Source: Aurantimonas coralicida DSM 14790 (GTDB lineage: Bacteria > Pseudomonadota > Alphaproteobacteria > Rhizobiales > Rhizobiaceae). Taken from it: 64,000 nucleotides of DNA. Positions 1 through 8,725 of the stretch are shown here, one piece after another; position 1 is the stretch's first letter; every line of letters begins with the position of its first letter. A program made the translations under genes and the position numbers. Under the pieces are notes generated by a model that saw only the letters and a program-made list of their open reading frames with translations, did no database searches and was not told the DNA's origin. The DNA is taken from positions 1 to 64,000 of the forward strand of contig NZ_ATXK01000004.1 of NCBI RefSeq assembly GCF_000421645.1, in the 5' to 3' direction.

Positions 1-280
1 GGTCCCTATCTGCCGTGGGTGCAGGAGAATTGACAGGATCTGACCCTAGTACGAGAGGACCGGGTTGGACGTACCTCTGGTGGACCTGTTGTGGCGCCAG
101 CCGCAGTGCAGGGTAGCTATGTACGGTCGGGATAACCGCTGAAGGCATCTAAGCGGGAAACCCACCTGAAAACGAGTTCTCCCTATCAGAGCCGTGGTAG
201 ACCACCACGTTGATAGGCCGGGTGTGGACGTGCGGCAACGCATGAAGCTTACCGGTACTAATCGCTCGATCGGCTTGATC
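1..280 (+). rRNA. rrl: 23S ribosomal RNA, 3' end (partial)
   Basis: This is the 3' part of a 23S rRNA. The sarcin-ricin loop sequence agtacgagaggacc is visible at about 48-61, and the gene ends in the typical alphaproteobacterial ...cggcttgatc at 280. The 5' part lies outside the window. The 87 bases to the 5S gene are a short spacer without a tRNA. Confidence 0.95.
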
Positions 281-367
281 ATTCTCATTCGTCAATGCCC
301 ACCCAAACAGGGTGCGCAACACAATCACAATGCCCTCCCAAGACCAGCTTCCAACTTGCCATTTGCC

Positions 368-485
368 GACCTGGTGGTTCTAGCGGGGCGGCCGCACCCG
401 ATCCCATTCCGAACTCGGCCGTGAAACGCCCCAGCGCCCATGATACTTCGTCTCAAGACGCGGGAAAGTCGGTCGCCGCCAGGTC
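368..485 (+). rRNA. rrf: 5S ribosomal RNA
   Basis: This is a complete 5S rRNA of about 118 nt. The terminal stem pairs gacctgg(t) at 368 with (g)ccaggtc near 485, and the internal cccgatcccattccgaactcggccgtgaaacg is the universal 5S core. It follows the 23S gene directly. Many alphaproteobacterial rrn operons carry tRNA-fMet after 5S; none is present here. Confidence 0.95.
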
Positions 486-537
486 TGCAAATCGCAAGTT
501 GTACACAGAGACCTCTTCTTCACACCACACCACGCAA

Positions 538-571
538 AGCCCCTCGCGCTCCACAGCCGAGGGGCTTTTTG
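538..571 (+). terminator. Rho-independent terminator of the rRNA operon
   Basis: The arms agcccctcg (538-546) and cgaggggct (558-566) are perfectly complementary around an 11-base loop and are followed by a T run (566-570). It lies 50 bases after 5S and closes the rrn operon. Confidence 0.85.
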
Positions 572-610
572 CGTTCAGGGGCTCCGAGAGTGGCGAAGGC
601 GGTGACGACG

Positions 611-1495
611 ATGATGGAAACGCATGAGATCGCAGCCGAGGGCGTTCGCGCCGTGATCCGCGACGCCGGGGCCGAACTGGTCAGCCTGCGTGACGCGGCA
701 GGGGAGGAACTCCTCTGGCAGGGCGGCCCCGAATGGCCGCGGCAGGCGCCGGTCCTGTTCCCCATCGTCGGCAAGCTCGCGGGCGATGTCCTGCGCGACG
801 GTGGCAAGACGTACACAGTCGGGCAGCATGGCTTCGCCCGGGATTGCCGCTTCAACTGGATCGAGCAATCGTCTCGGCGGTGCGTGCTCCGCCTCGCCGA
901 CGACGCGGTGACCCGACGCGTCTATCCCTATCCCTTCGTGCTGGAGCTCATCTACGAGGTGACCGGGGCGACCCTGACCGTAAGGACCCGGGTGAGCAAT
1001 CCCGGTGAGGAGCCGCTGCCCTGCGGCGTCGGCGCGCATCCGGGGTTTCGCTGGCCACTGGTCGACGGCGTGGCCAAGACGGACCATGCAATTCACTTCG
1101 ACCGCCAGGAGACGGGCGTCGCCCTGTCGGTCAGCGATGCGCTGCTCGGCGCCGAAAAGCCGCTGCCTTTCGATTGCCGGACGCTGCCCTTGTCGGAGGC
1201 GCTGTTTGCGCGGGACGCGCTGGTGATGCCGGATGTCGCCAGCCGCAGCGTGACCTACGCCGCGCAGGCGCCGGACGGGGAGATTGTCCGTTCGATCACC
1301 ATCGGTTGGGAGGGCTACAAGGATCTCGGCATCTGGTCGCGATCCGGCGGTGCGCCGTTCGTGTGCATCGAGCCCTGGTTCTCGATGGCGAGCCCGATCG
1401 GCTGGGATGGTGCCTTCATCGACAAGCCGGGGATCCTGGTCCTGCCGCCCGGCGCCAGCCGCGACTTCACTTGGCGCGTAGGCGTCGATGCGTGA
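611..1495 (+). CDS. Aldose 1-epimerase (galactose mutarotase-like) family protein
   Basis: A 294-residue cytosolic protein of the aldose-1-epimerase/YeaD-like superfamily, predicted to bind a sugar or sugar phosphate and interconvert anomers. The N-terminal beta-rich region (FPIVGKLAGD) and the GAHPGF motif with His143 are typical of the family, and the length fits. The frame is open upstream to 440, but that part overlaps the 5S gene and the terminator, so I chose ATG 611 (ATG 614 is an alternative). It stands alone between the rRNA operon and a GntR gene. The true substrate cannot be read from sequence. Confidence 0.85.
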   Translation: MMETHEIAAEGVRAVIRDAGAELVSLRDAAGEELLWQGGPEWPRQAPVLFPIVGKLAGDVLRDGGKTYTVGQHGFARDCRFNWIEQSSRRCVLRLADDAVTRRVYPYPFVLELIYEVTGATLTVRTRVSNPGEEPLPCGVGAHPGFRWPLVDGVAKTDHAIHFDRQETGVALSVSDALLGAEKPLPFDCRTLPLSEALFARDALVMPDVASRSVTYAAQAPDGEIVRSITIGWEGYKDLGIWSRSGGAPFVCIEPWFSMASPIGWDGAFIDKPGILVLPPGASRDFTWRVGVDA

Positions 1496-1645
1496 CATTC
1501 TGCGGTTTCGGAGATAGCCCGGACCCGTGAACCGATCCGGCATCGCGTGAGGACAGGCGGCTTCCCGCGCGGCAACACGTATGGACTTTCGATGCCGTGT
1601 GGTATGCGATCGGGTGGGAACCGCGAAAAGGAGCATCATCCGCCG

Positions 1646-2341
1646 ATGGCATTGTCACGCGATTCCGCCAGCCGCGTCGATCGGATCTGCCTCGCCATTC
1701 GGCGGGCGATCATCGAACGCGCTCTGGCGCCGGGCGACAAGCTGCCCGAGGACGCGCTCGGCGAACGCTTCGGCGTCAGTCGTACCATCGCGCGGCAGGC
1801 GCTGGGCCAATTGGCCGGCGAAGGACTGGTCGATCTCCGCCGCAACCGGATCGCGGTGGTGGCGACTCCCACCTTCGAGGAGGCGCGGGACACTTTCGAC
1901 ATCCGCGTCGAACTGGAGCGGCTGGTGGTCCGGCATCTGGCCGGCGCGCTCAGCCCGGAGCAGATCGCCGAGCTCAACGCCCATATTGCGGCGCAGGACA
2001 AGGCCGCCGGTGGTCCCGAAGCGGCGTCGATCCGGCTCGCGACGGATTTCCACGTGCTGCTGGCCCGGATGACCGGCAAGCCGATCCTCATCCGCTATGT
2101 CAGCGAGGTGGCCTATCGCAGCGGCCTGTCGCTCTCGGCCTATGGCCGCCCGCATTCGCCCGAATGCGCCGTCAACGAGCATCGCTCGCTGGTGGAGGCG
2201 CTGGCCAAGGGCGATCGCGACGCGGCCATGCGGCTGATGGCCGGGCATCTGGAAGCCGTGGCCGATCGGGCGTTCCTGCCCGATGCCGACCGGGGCACGA
2301 AGAACCTCGTCGATATTCTGGCGCCCTACGTCGAGGACTGA
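1646..2341 (+). CDS. GntR family transcriptional regulator (FadR subfamily, FCD domain)
   Basis: A 231-residue regulator. Residues 1-75 form a GntR winged helix (GDKLPEDALGERFGVSRTIARQALGQLAGEGLV). The rest is an FCD ligand domain rich in the usual Arg, Asp and His residues (FDIRVELE; DFHVLLA; NEHRSLVEALAKGD). The start at ATG 1646 is supported by an AAAGGAG-like ribosome binding site about 15 bases upstream; a longer reading from 1547 has no support. It precedes the amino-acid ABC transporter and hydantoinase genes and is their likely regulator. A candidate operator is the dyad at 2712-2746. Confidence 0.88.
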   Translation: MALSRDSASRVDRICLAIRRAIIERALAPGDKLPEDALGERFGVSRTIARQALGQLAGEGLVDLRRNRIAVVATPTFEEARDTFDIRVELERLVVRHLAGALSPEQIAELNAHIAAQDKAAGGPEAASIRLATDFHVLLARMTGKPILIRYVSEVAYRSGLSLSAYGRPHSPECAVNEHRSLVEALAKGDRDAAMRLMAGHLEAVADRAFLPDADRGTKNLVDILAPYVED

Positions 2342-2867
2342 CGCGGCGCGACTGCGTCAGCCGGTCGGCGTTCGAACGCAGATGCTGGCGCGGCGGGCCT
2401 GATGGCGAGCCCGGTTGGAGAGGTCGTGCGATCTCGTGCAGGCCGCGCTCACTCGTTTTCTGTCCCCGAGGGCCACCGGCGCGGAGCAGATTGGCTTCGA
2501 AGTGGCGACCCGCCGCCTCAAGGCTCCCGGCAGCCGGAGCGCCAACATTGAGCGCGGGTTCGCCCGTCGCCGGACCTCCCTGTGAGCAGGCCCCGGACGC
2601 TTCCCTGTCGCCATCGCGACGTTCGAGCCCGGACCGCATCCTGGAGGTGCTTTCGCCGATCATTCCCAGAATCTGGAGAAAATCGCCCTGCGGGATTGCG
2701 CGCCGGGATAATTCGCATACACTTTGTGCTCTAAAGTGCATGCGAAAAATATAGGCACCTGCATGCCGACGGTAGAAGCAGGTGCTGCGGGACGTCACGC
2801 CATCCAGTTCGATCTCCAGGCCGGCCGCGTGCCGGTGTGCTCCACCAACGAGACAGGGAAGACTTGC
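2342..2867 (+). promoter_or_regulatory. Long intergenic regulatory region before the ABC transporter operon
   Basis: About 525 bases without a convincing gene; frames open on either strand have no family resemblance and no ribosome binding site. The region holds the dyad at 2712-2746 and presumably the promoter of the transporter genes. Confidence 0.5.
2712..2746. promoter_or_regulatory. Long inverted repeat, candidate operator of the ABC transporter operon
   Basis: ttcgcatacacttt (2712-2725) and aaagtgcatgcgaa (2733-2746) are inverted copies with one mismatch around a 7-base spacer. It lies about 120 bases before the substrate-binding protein start and downstream of a GntR gene, so an operator is the simplest reading. 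A hairpin in the leader RNA is possible, but there is no clear T run for a terminator. Confidence 0.5.
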
Positions 2868-3662
2868 ATGATCCGGACCCACATGATCGCCGCCGCCACC
2901 ACCGCGCTCCTTCTGGTCGCCGGTCCCTCGCTCGCCGAAACGCTGACCGCGGGCGCCAATATCGGCAACGTGCCCTGGGAGTTCCAGGACGAGAATTCCG
3001 AGATCGTCGGCTTCGAGGTCGATCTGCTCAAGGAGGTCGCCGACCGCCTTGGCTATGACGAGGTCGACATCCAGAACGTGCCGTTCAATGGCCTGTTCTC
3101 CGCCGTCCAGTCCGGCCGCATCGACGTGGCGATCTCCTCGATCACCATCACTGACGAGCGGCTCCAGTCGGTGTCCTTCGCGCAGCCCTATTACGACAGC
3201 GACCAGTCGCTCTCGACCCGCGCCGATTCCGGCATCGCCGGCAGCGGCGACTTGAAGGGCAAGACCGTCGGCGTCGATACGGGTTCGACCGGCGACATCT
3301 ATTCGACCGAGCGCGAGAGCGAGTGGGGTCTGGCCGGCATCAGCCGCTACGAAGGCCTGAGCCCGGCCATGCTCGATCTCGCGGCGGGGCGCATCGACGC
3401 CTATGTCTCCGACATTCCGGCGGTCGCCTACTATCTCAAGGACAAGCCCGAGATGAAGGTCGTCGAGCGGCTGGCCACGGGCGAGCAATATTCGATGATG
3501 TTCGCCAAGGACAGCGAGCTGGCCGGCAAGGCCAACGAGGTGCTGACGACCCTCAAGGACGAAGGCTACATCGCCGATCTGCACGAGAAATGGTTCGGCA
3601 TGCAGCCGGAAGCCACGACGAGCACGGTGGAAGTGCGCGAGATGCCGAAGCCGAAGTCGTAA
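2868..3662 (+). CDS. Amino acid ABC transporter, periplasmic substrate-binding protein
   Basis: A 264-residue family 3 solute-binding protein (HisJ/GlnH-like) that captures a polar amino acid or related small compound in the periplasm. Residues 1-23 are a signal peptide ending SLA. The mature part shows VPWEFQDENSEIVGFEVDL, the FNGLFSAVQSGRIDVAISS core and VGVDTGSTGD. I chose ATG 2868 because it gives a clean signal peptide and has agggaag upstream; the frame opens at 2724 but that extension is not signal-like. Permease and ATPase genes follow. Confidence 0.9.
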   Translation: MIRTHMIAAATTALLLVAGPSLAETLTAGANIGNVPWEFQDENSEIVGFEVDLLKEVADRLGYDEVDIQNVPFNGLFSAVQSGRIDVAISSITITDERLQSVSFAQPYYDSDQSLSTRADSGIAGSGDLKGKTVGVDTGSTGDIYSTERESEWGLAGISRYEGLSPAMLDLAAGRIDAYVSDIPAVAYYLKDKPEMKVVERLATGEQYSMMFAKDSELAGKANEVLTTLKDEGYIADLHEKWFGMQPEATTSTVEVREMPKPKS

Positions 3663-3728
3663 TTTGACCGAAGGGCCGGGCGCTTTGCGTCCGGCCCCGA
3701 CGCCTCTCCCGGAACAGTCGGCGGCTTG

Positions 3729-4403
3729 ATGGATATCGTCCACACCTTCTTCAATATCGACGTTCTCCTGCGCTATTACCCGCTGCTCCTGGAAGGCTTG
3801 TGGCGGACGATTGCGCTGGGAGCCCTGTCCATCGTGCTCGGCCTGGTCGGCGGCCTCGCTCTGGCGATGATGCGGATCTACGGGCACCCGATCCTGAAAT
3901 TCCTGGTCGTTGCCTATGTCGACGTGTTCCGGGCGCTGCCTGTGCTGGTCTGGCTGGTCATCGTCTATTACGCGCTGCCCTTCGTCGGCATCCGGCTTTC
4001 GGCCTTCGCCTCGGCGACGACGGCGCTGACGATGATCTCCAGCGCCTATACGGCGGAAATCTACCGCGCCGGCATCGAGGCGATCCCGCGGGGCCAGTTC
4101 GAGGCGGCCCAGTCGATCGGGCTCAGCCAGTGGTTCCTGATGCGCGACGTGGTGCTGCCGCAGGCGATCCGCATCGTCATTCCGCCGCTGACGAACAATT
4201 CGATCAACGTCATGAAGGACACTGCGCTCGCCTCCGTGGTGGCGCTGCCGGACCTTCTGAAGCAGGCGACGCAGGCACAGGCGCTGGCGGCCAATCCGAC
4301 GCCGCTGATCGGCGCGGCGATCCTCTATCTCCTGCTGCTGTTGCCGCTGGTGCGTCTCGTCGCCGTCTTCGAGGCGCGCCATGCCAAGAAGGGAGCCCGC
4401 TGA
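3729..4403 (+). CDS. Amino acid ABC transporter permease (HisM/GlnP family)
   Basis: A 224-residue inner-membrane permease with about five hydrophobic segments. The cytoplasmic EAA loop (YRAGIEAIPRGQFEAAQSIGLS), which docks to the ATPase, is clear. The start is ATG 3729, 66 bases after the binding-protein stop. Its TGA overlaps the ATPase ATG (TGATG), so the two are translationally coupled. One permease gene suggests a homodimeric transporter. Confidence 0.9.
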   Translation: MDIVHTFFNIDVLLRYYPLLLEGLWRTIALGALSIVLGLVGGLALAMMRIYGHPILKFLVVAYVDVFRALPVLVWLVIVYYALPFVGIRLSAFASATTALTMISSAYTAEIYRAGIEAIPRGQFEAAQSIGLSQWFLMRDVVLPQAIRIVIPPLTNNSINVMKDTALASVVALPDLLKQATQAQALAANPTPLIGAAILYLLLLLPLVRLVAVFEARHAKKGAR

Positions 4404-5146
4404 TGGAGGCGACCCGGCCGATCATCGAGATGCGTGGCGTCGGCAAGCGCTTCGGCAAGTTCGAGGCGTTGAAGGACATTGACCTCGAGGTCGCCGCCGG
4501 CGAGGTCGTGGTGCTGCTCGGGCCCTCGGGCTCCGGCAAGTCGACGCTGATCCGCTGCATCAATCTTCTCGAGCAATATGATGCCGGCGACGTCGTTGTC
4601 GACGGCACGCGGGTCGAGGCCGGCCGCAGGCTGCAGAGCGTGCGCCAGGAAGTCGCCATGGTCTTCCAGGCCTTCAATTTGTTTCCCAACCATACCGTCC
4701 TCGACAATGTCGCGCTCGGTCCGGTGCGGGTGCGCGGTCTCAGCTGGCAGGAGAGCCGCGCCCGCGCCCGACGCCTGCTCGAACGGGTCGGCATTGCCGA
4801 ACAGGCGGAGAAATATCCGGTGCAGCTTTCCGGCGGCCAGCAGCAGCGCGTCGGCATTGCTAGGGCGCTGGCCATGGAGCCGCGCATCCTGCTCTTCGAC
4901 GAACCGACCTCGGCGCTCGACCCGGAAATGGTCGGCGAGGTGCTCGACGTCATCAAGGGACTGGCGGGCGAGGGGGTGACCATGATGCTGGTGACCCACG
5001 AGATGGGCTTTGCCAGGCAGGTGGCCGATCGCATCGTCTTCATGGAAGCCGGCGAGATCAAGGAGATCTCGACGCCTGAAACCTTCTTCACGGCGACCCG
5101 GAACGAGCGCGCCCGCGCCTTCCTCGACGCCGTCCTCAACCACTGA
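4403..5146 (+). CDS. Amino acid ABC transporter ATP-binding protein (GlnQ/HisP-like)
   Basis: A 247-residue ABC ATPase that powers the transporter. It has Walker A GPSGSGKST (40-48), Q-loop VFQAFNLFPNHTVLDN, signature LSGGQQQR (142-149), Walker B LLFDEPTSALDP (about 163-174) and the switch His in LVTHEMGFA, all typical of the polar amino-acid group. It starts inside the permease stop codon. It is the last transporter gene; the PLP enzyme gene follows after 48 bases. Confidence 0.92.
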   Translation: MEATRPIIEMRGVGKRFGKFEALKDIDLEVAAGEVVVLLGPSGSGKSTLIRCINLLEQYDAGDVVVDGTRVEAGRRLQSVRQEVAMVFQAFNLFPNHTVLDNVALGPVRVRGLSWQESRARARRLLERVGIAEQAEKYPVQLSGGQQQRVGIARALAMEPRILLFDEPTSALDPEMVGEVLDVIKGLAGEGVTMMLVTHEMGFARQVADRIVFMEAGEIKEISTPETFFTATRNERARAFLDAVLNH

Positions 5147-5194
5147 CGCGCGGGCAATCCCGCACATTCTGGCAGAGACCGAAAGGCACATCCG

Positions 5195-6415
5195 ATGGCA
5201 CTCGACATGGACTTCGTCCGCCGGCAGTTTCCGGCGCTTTCCGGCGACTGGGTCTTCATGGACAATGCTGGCGGCAGCCAGGTGCTGTCGCGGGTTGCCG
5301 ACCGGATCTCCGACTACCTCCTGACGTCCAACGTCCAGACCGGGGCGACCTACGCGCCGAGCCAGCGCTCGACGGAACGGGTGCGCGAGGCGCGCAACGC
5401 CTTCGCCCGCTATCTGAACGCCGCCGATGCCGGCGAGATCGTCATGGGCGCCTCGACCACCATGCTGATCCGGGTGCTGTCGGAGGCGATGAGTGGCAGC
5501 CTGTCCGCCGGCGACGAGATCATCGTGACCAACACCGATCACGAGGCCAATATCGGCCCGTGGCTGAAGCACGATGCCCGCGGCATCGTCATCAGGTTCT
5601 GGAACTGCAATCCGGAAACGCTGGAGCTCGATCTCGACGACCTGAAGGCCTTGATGAGCGAGCGCACGAAGCTCGTCTGCGTCACCCATGCCTCGAACAT
5701 CTTCGGCACCATCAACCCGATCGCCGAGATCTCGGAGATCGCCCATGCGGGCGGCGCGCAGGTCTGCGTCGACGGCGTCGCCTATGCGCCGCACCGCGCC
5801 GTGGACGTCCAGGCGCTCGGCGCCGACTACTACATCTTCAGCGCCTACAAGGTCTTCGGCCCGCATGTCGGGGTGATGTGGGGCCGGCGGGACCGGCTCC
5901 TCGAGCTCGACAACATCTATCATTTCTTCTTCGGGAAGGACGCCGTGCCGCACAAGCTGGAGCCGGGCAACATCAATTACGAGCTCGCCCATGGCTCGGT
6001 CGGCGCCATCGACTATGTCGAGGAACTGGGTGTCATGGCTGGCGCCACGGCGGGCCGCGCGGCGATCGAGGCCGGTTTCCGCGACATTGCCGAACAGGAG
6101 CGGGCGATCACCGCGCGGCTTCTCGACTTCCTCGGCAGCCGCAACTCGATCCGCATCGTCGGTCGCAATTGGAGCGCCGTCGAGGACCGGGTGGCGACGA
6201 TCAGCTTCATTGCCGGCGATCGGGATTCCAAGGCGATCGTCGATCAGGTCGATCCGCACATGATCGGCATCCGGCACGGGGATTTCTACGCCAAGCGCCT
6301 GATCCAGGATCTCGGCCTTGCGCCGCAGAACGGCGTCGTGCGGGTATCGATGGTCCACTACAACACGCTGGACGAGGTCGACCGGCTGATCGCCGCGCTC
6401 GAACCGGCGCTCTAG
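5195..6415 (+). CDS. Class V aminotransferase / cysteine desulfurase-like PLP enzyme
   Basis: A 406-residue fold type I PLP enzyme, closest to the cysteine-desulfurase-like VC1184 subgroup. The PLP lysine is Lys219 in FSAYKVFGPHVG, with the phosphate and ring contacts NTDHEAN and CVDGVAYAPHRAVD upstream. It lacks a recognisable SufS/IscS active-site Cys loop, so it may act as a lyase or aminotransferase on the compound imported by the adjacent transporter rather than in Fe-S assembly. No suf or isc genes are nearby. It sits between the transporter and the hydantoinase. Confidence 0.8.
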   Translation: MALDMDFVRRQFPALSGDWVFMDNAGGSQVLSRVADRISDYLLTSNVQTGATYAPSQRSTERVREARNAFARYLNAADAGEIVMGASTTMLIRVLSEAMSGSLSAGDEIIVTNTDHEANIGPWLKHDARGIVIRFWNCNPETLELDLDDLKALMSERTKLVCVTHASNIFGTINPIAEISEIAHAGGAQVCVDGVAYAPHRAVDVQALGADYYIFSAYKVFGPHVGVMWGRRDRLLELDNIYHFFFGKDAVPHKLEPGNINYELAHGSVGAIDYVEELGVMAGATAGRAAIEAGFRDIAEQERAITARLLDFLGSRNSIRIVGRNWSAVEDRVATISFIAGDRDSKAIVDQVDPHMIGIRHGDFYAKRLIQDLGLAPQNGVVRVSMVHYNTLDEVDRLIAALEPAL

Positions 6416-6493
6416 CCGCGCTTGTCCTATCCCGCTGCCCGGCCGAGATCGCACTGGGTAGCCCTTCCTTCGTTTCATCGATCCGGACCGCCC

Positions 6494-7921
6494 ATGCCCT
6501 ACGACCTCGTCATCCAGAACGGCACGATCGCCACCGCGTCCGACGTGTTCCAGGCGGATATCGGCATCCGCGACGGCGTGATCGTGCAGATCGGCCGCGA
6601 CCTCGGTGAGGCGGTCGAGACCATCGACGCCACCGGGCGCTATGTCCTGCCGGGCGGGATCGACAGCCATGTACATATCGCCCAGCCGTCGGGCGAGGGG
6701 ATCGTCATGGCCGACGATTTCGAGAGCGGCACCCGCTCGGCTTTGTTCGGCGGCAACACCACCATCCTGCCGTTCTGCCTGCAGGAGAAGGGCCGGCCGC
6801 TGCGCGAGGCGCTGAAGGCCTATCACGCGCTGGCCGACGGCAATTGCTACACCGATGTCAGCTTCCATCTGATCGTCTCGGACCCGTCTGACGCGGTGCT
6901 CGGCCAGGAACTGCCGGCGCTGGTGGAGGACGGCTACACTTCCTTCAAGGTGTTCATGACCTACGAGGATCTGCGGCTCAGCGACGGCCAGATCCTCGAC
7001 ACGATGGATGTGGCCCGCCGCACCGGCGCCCTCGTCATGGTCCATTGCGAGAACGAGGACGCGATCCGCTATCTCATCGGCCGCCACGAGGCCGAGGGCG
7101 ATGTCGCGCCGCGCGCCCATGCGTCGACCCGGCCGATGGCGGTGGAGCGCGAGGCGACCCATCGCGCCGTGTCGCTGGCCGAGGTCGCCGACGTGCCGCT
7201 GGTGATCGTCCATGTGTCGAACCGGGAGTCCATGGAAGAGATCGAGCGGGCGCGCCGCCGCGGCCGCAAGGTGATCGGCGAGACCTGCCCGCAATATCTG
7301 ATGCTGACCGCCGACGATCTGGACGGGATGGACTGGGAAGGCGCCAAGTTCGTCTGCTCGCCGCCGCCGCGGGACGCGGAGAGCCAGGAGGCCTGCTGGG
7401 ACGGGCTCGAACGCGGCGTCTTCGACCTGTTCTCATCCGACCATTGCCCGTTCCGCTACGACGACCCGGCCGGGAAGCGCAATCCGAAGGGCATGACCAG
7501 CTTCCGGCACATTCCGAACGGCATTCCGGGCGTCGAATTGCGGCTGCCCATCCTGTTCTCGGAAGGGGTGAACAAGGGCCGGATCGACCTGCCGCGCTTC
7601 GTGGCGCTGACGGCGACCAACCAGGCCAAGACCTATGGCCTCTATCCCCGCAAGGGTACGATCGCCATCGGCGCCGATGCGGATATCGCGATCTGGGATC
7701 CGGCGATGACCCGCACGGTCCGGCACGCCGAGATGCACGACGGCGCCGACTACACGCCCTATGAGGGGCTGGAGCTCACCGGCTGGCCGACGATCGTGGT
7801 TCTGGGGGGCAAGCTGATGGTGTCCGACGGGGCCCTCGTCGGCCGCAAGGGCGACGGCCAGTACCGCAGCCGCGACCGCTCCTATCTGGCGACACGGCGG
7901 GATCGTCCCGCGGCGCTCTGA
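6494..7921 (+). CDS. Dihydropyrimidinase / D-hydantoinase
   Basis: A 475-residue amidohydrolase that hydrolyses dihydropyrimidines or 5-substituted hydantoins to N-carbamoyl amino acids. Its binuclear metal site is complete: His59 and His61 (DSHVHIAQ), Lys152 as the carbamylated lysine (TSFKVFMTYED), His184 (VHCENED), His240 (VHVSNRE) and Asp316 (SSDHCPF). ATG 6494 begins the canonical MPYDLVIQNGTIATA; upstream codons in frame do not fit the family. It ends the + strand operon and converges with the SDR gene. Confidence 0.92.
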   Translation: MPYDLVIQNGTIATASDVFQADIGIRDGVIVQIGRDLGEAVETIDATGRYVLPGGIDSHVHIAQPSGEGIVMADDFESGTRSALFGGNTTILPFCLQEKGRPLREALKAYHALADGNCYTDVSFHLIVSDPSDAVLGQELPALVEDGYTSFKVFMTYEDLRLSDGQILDTMDVARRTGALVMVHCENEDAIRYLIGRHEAEGDVAPRAHASTRPMAVEREATHRAVSLAEVADVPLVIVHVSNRESMEEIERARRRGRKVIGETCPQYLMLTADDLDGMDWEGAKFVCSPPPRDAESQEACWDGLERGVFDLFSSDHCPFRYDDPAGKRNPKGMTSFRHIPNGIPGVELRLPILFSEGVNKGRIDLPRFVALTATNQAKTYGLYPRKGTIAIGADADIAIWDPAMTRTVRHAEMHDGADYTPYEGLELTGWPTIVVLGGKLMVSDGALVGRKGDGQYRSRDRSYLATRRDRPAAL

Positions 7922-7954
7922 GCCGCGGACCGGGATGGCCGCTCACGGGAGCGC

Positions 7955-8725
7955 TTAGCCTCGATGACGCATGCCGCCATCCACATCGACCACCGTTCCG
8001 GACAGATAGGCGGCCGCCGGCGAGGCGAGCATGGCGACGATGCGGGCGACTTCTTCCGGTTCCGACAGGCGGCCGAAGGGACGGTTAGAGATCATCTCGC
8101 GCCAGCGCTCGGGATCGCCCAGCGCGCTCTCGGCACGGCCGCGGGCGACGGTGACGATGCGCTCGGTTCGCGTGGCGGTCGGATTGACGCCGAAGACGCG
8201 GACGTTCCAGTCGGGGCTCTTGGCGCCGACCGCCTCGGTGAAGGCGATGAGCGCGGCATTGGCTGTCGAGCCGCAGACATAGTCGAAGCGCGGAGACCGG
8301 CCGAGATCGCCGATGATGTTGACGATGGTGCCGCTCTCGCGCGCCTTCATCCGCTCCAGATAGAGCCGCGTCAGGTCGATATAGCCGAACACCTTGAGCT
8401 GCCAGGATTCCTGCCAGGTCTCGATCGGCAGGGCGAAGAGGTCGCCGCCGGGAATGGCGCCGGCGCAATTGACCAGGATGTCGACGTCGCCGGCTTCCGC
8501 GACCAGAGCCGCCCGGGCGCCGGCCTCGGCGAGGTCGCTGACGATCGCGGTGACCGCCGTGCCGTGGGGCGCCAGCCGCGCTTTCGCATCGGCCAGGCGA
8601 TCGGCATCGCGACCGACGATCGTCACGGCGGCGCCTTCCGCGGCGACGAGATCGGCGATGGCGAAGCCGATGCCCTTTGTGCCGCCGGTGATCAGCACAT
8701 GCTTGCCGGACAGATGCAGGTCCAT
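7955..8725 (-). CDS. Short-chain dehydrogenase/reductase lacking the catalytic Lys
   Basis: A 256-residue classical-length SDR with the NAD(P)-binding TGGTKGIG (13-20) and NCAGA (86-90). The Tyr of the active site is Tyr149 in FDYVCGS, but position +4 is Ser153 instead of Lys, so the YxxxK motif is broken. It is therefore either a non-canonical member or not a dehydrogenase at all. Its ATG overlaps the stop of the deacetylase gene, and it is the last gene of the long - strand operon. Confidence 0.82.
   Translation of the reverse strand: MDLHLSGKHVLITGGTKGIGFAIADLVAAEGAAVTIVGRDADRLADAKARLAPHGTAVTAIVSDLAEAGARAALVAEAGDVDILVNCAGAIPGGDLFALPIETWQESWQLKVFGYIDLTRLYLERMKARESGTIVNIIGDLGRSPRFDYVCGSTANAALIAFTEAVGAKSPDWNVRVFGVNPTATRTERIVTVARGRAESALGDPERWREMISNRPFGRLSEPEEVARIVAMLASPAAAYLSGTVVDVDGGMRHRG

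Noticed and set aside
440-610. Longer start of the epimerase gene inside the 5S gene and terminator
   Set aside because: Translating 5S rRNA is implausible and the first 57 residues do not resemble the family.
2172-4382. A 736-residue open frame on the - strand
   Set aside because: It runs antisense over clear transporter genes, is rich in Arg/His/Asp/Gln in the way of high-GC shadow frames, and matches no family.
5195-6415. Housekeeping SufS/IscS cysteine desulfurase
   Set aside because: No suf or isc neighbours and no clear active-site Cys loop; the context is amino-acid transport and hydantoin hydrolysis.
4325-7294. A 989-residue open frame on the - strand
   Set aside because: Antisense to the ABC ATPase, aminotransferase and hydantoinase, whose motifs are complete; its composition is that of a shadow frame.
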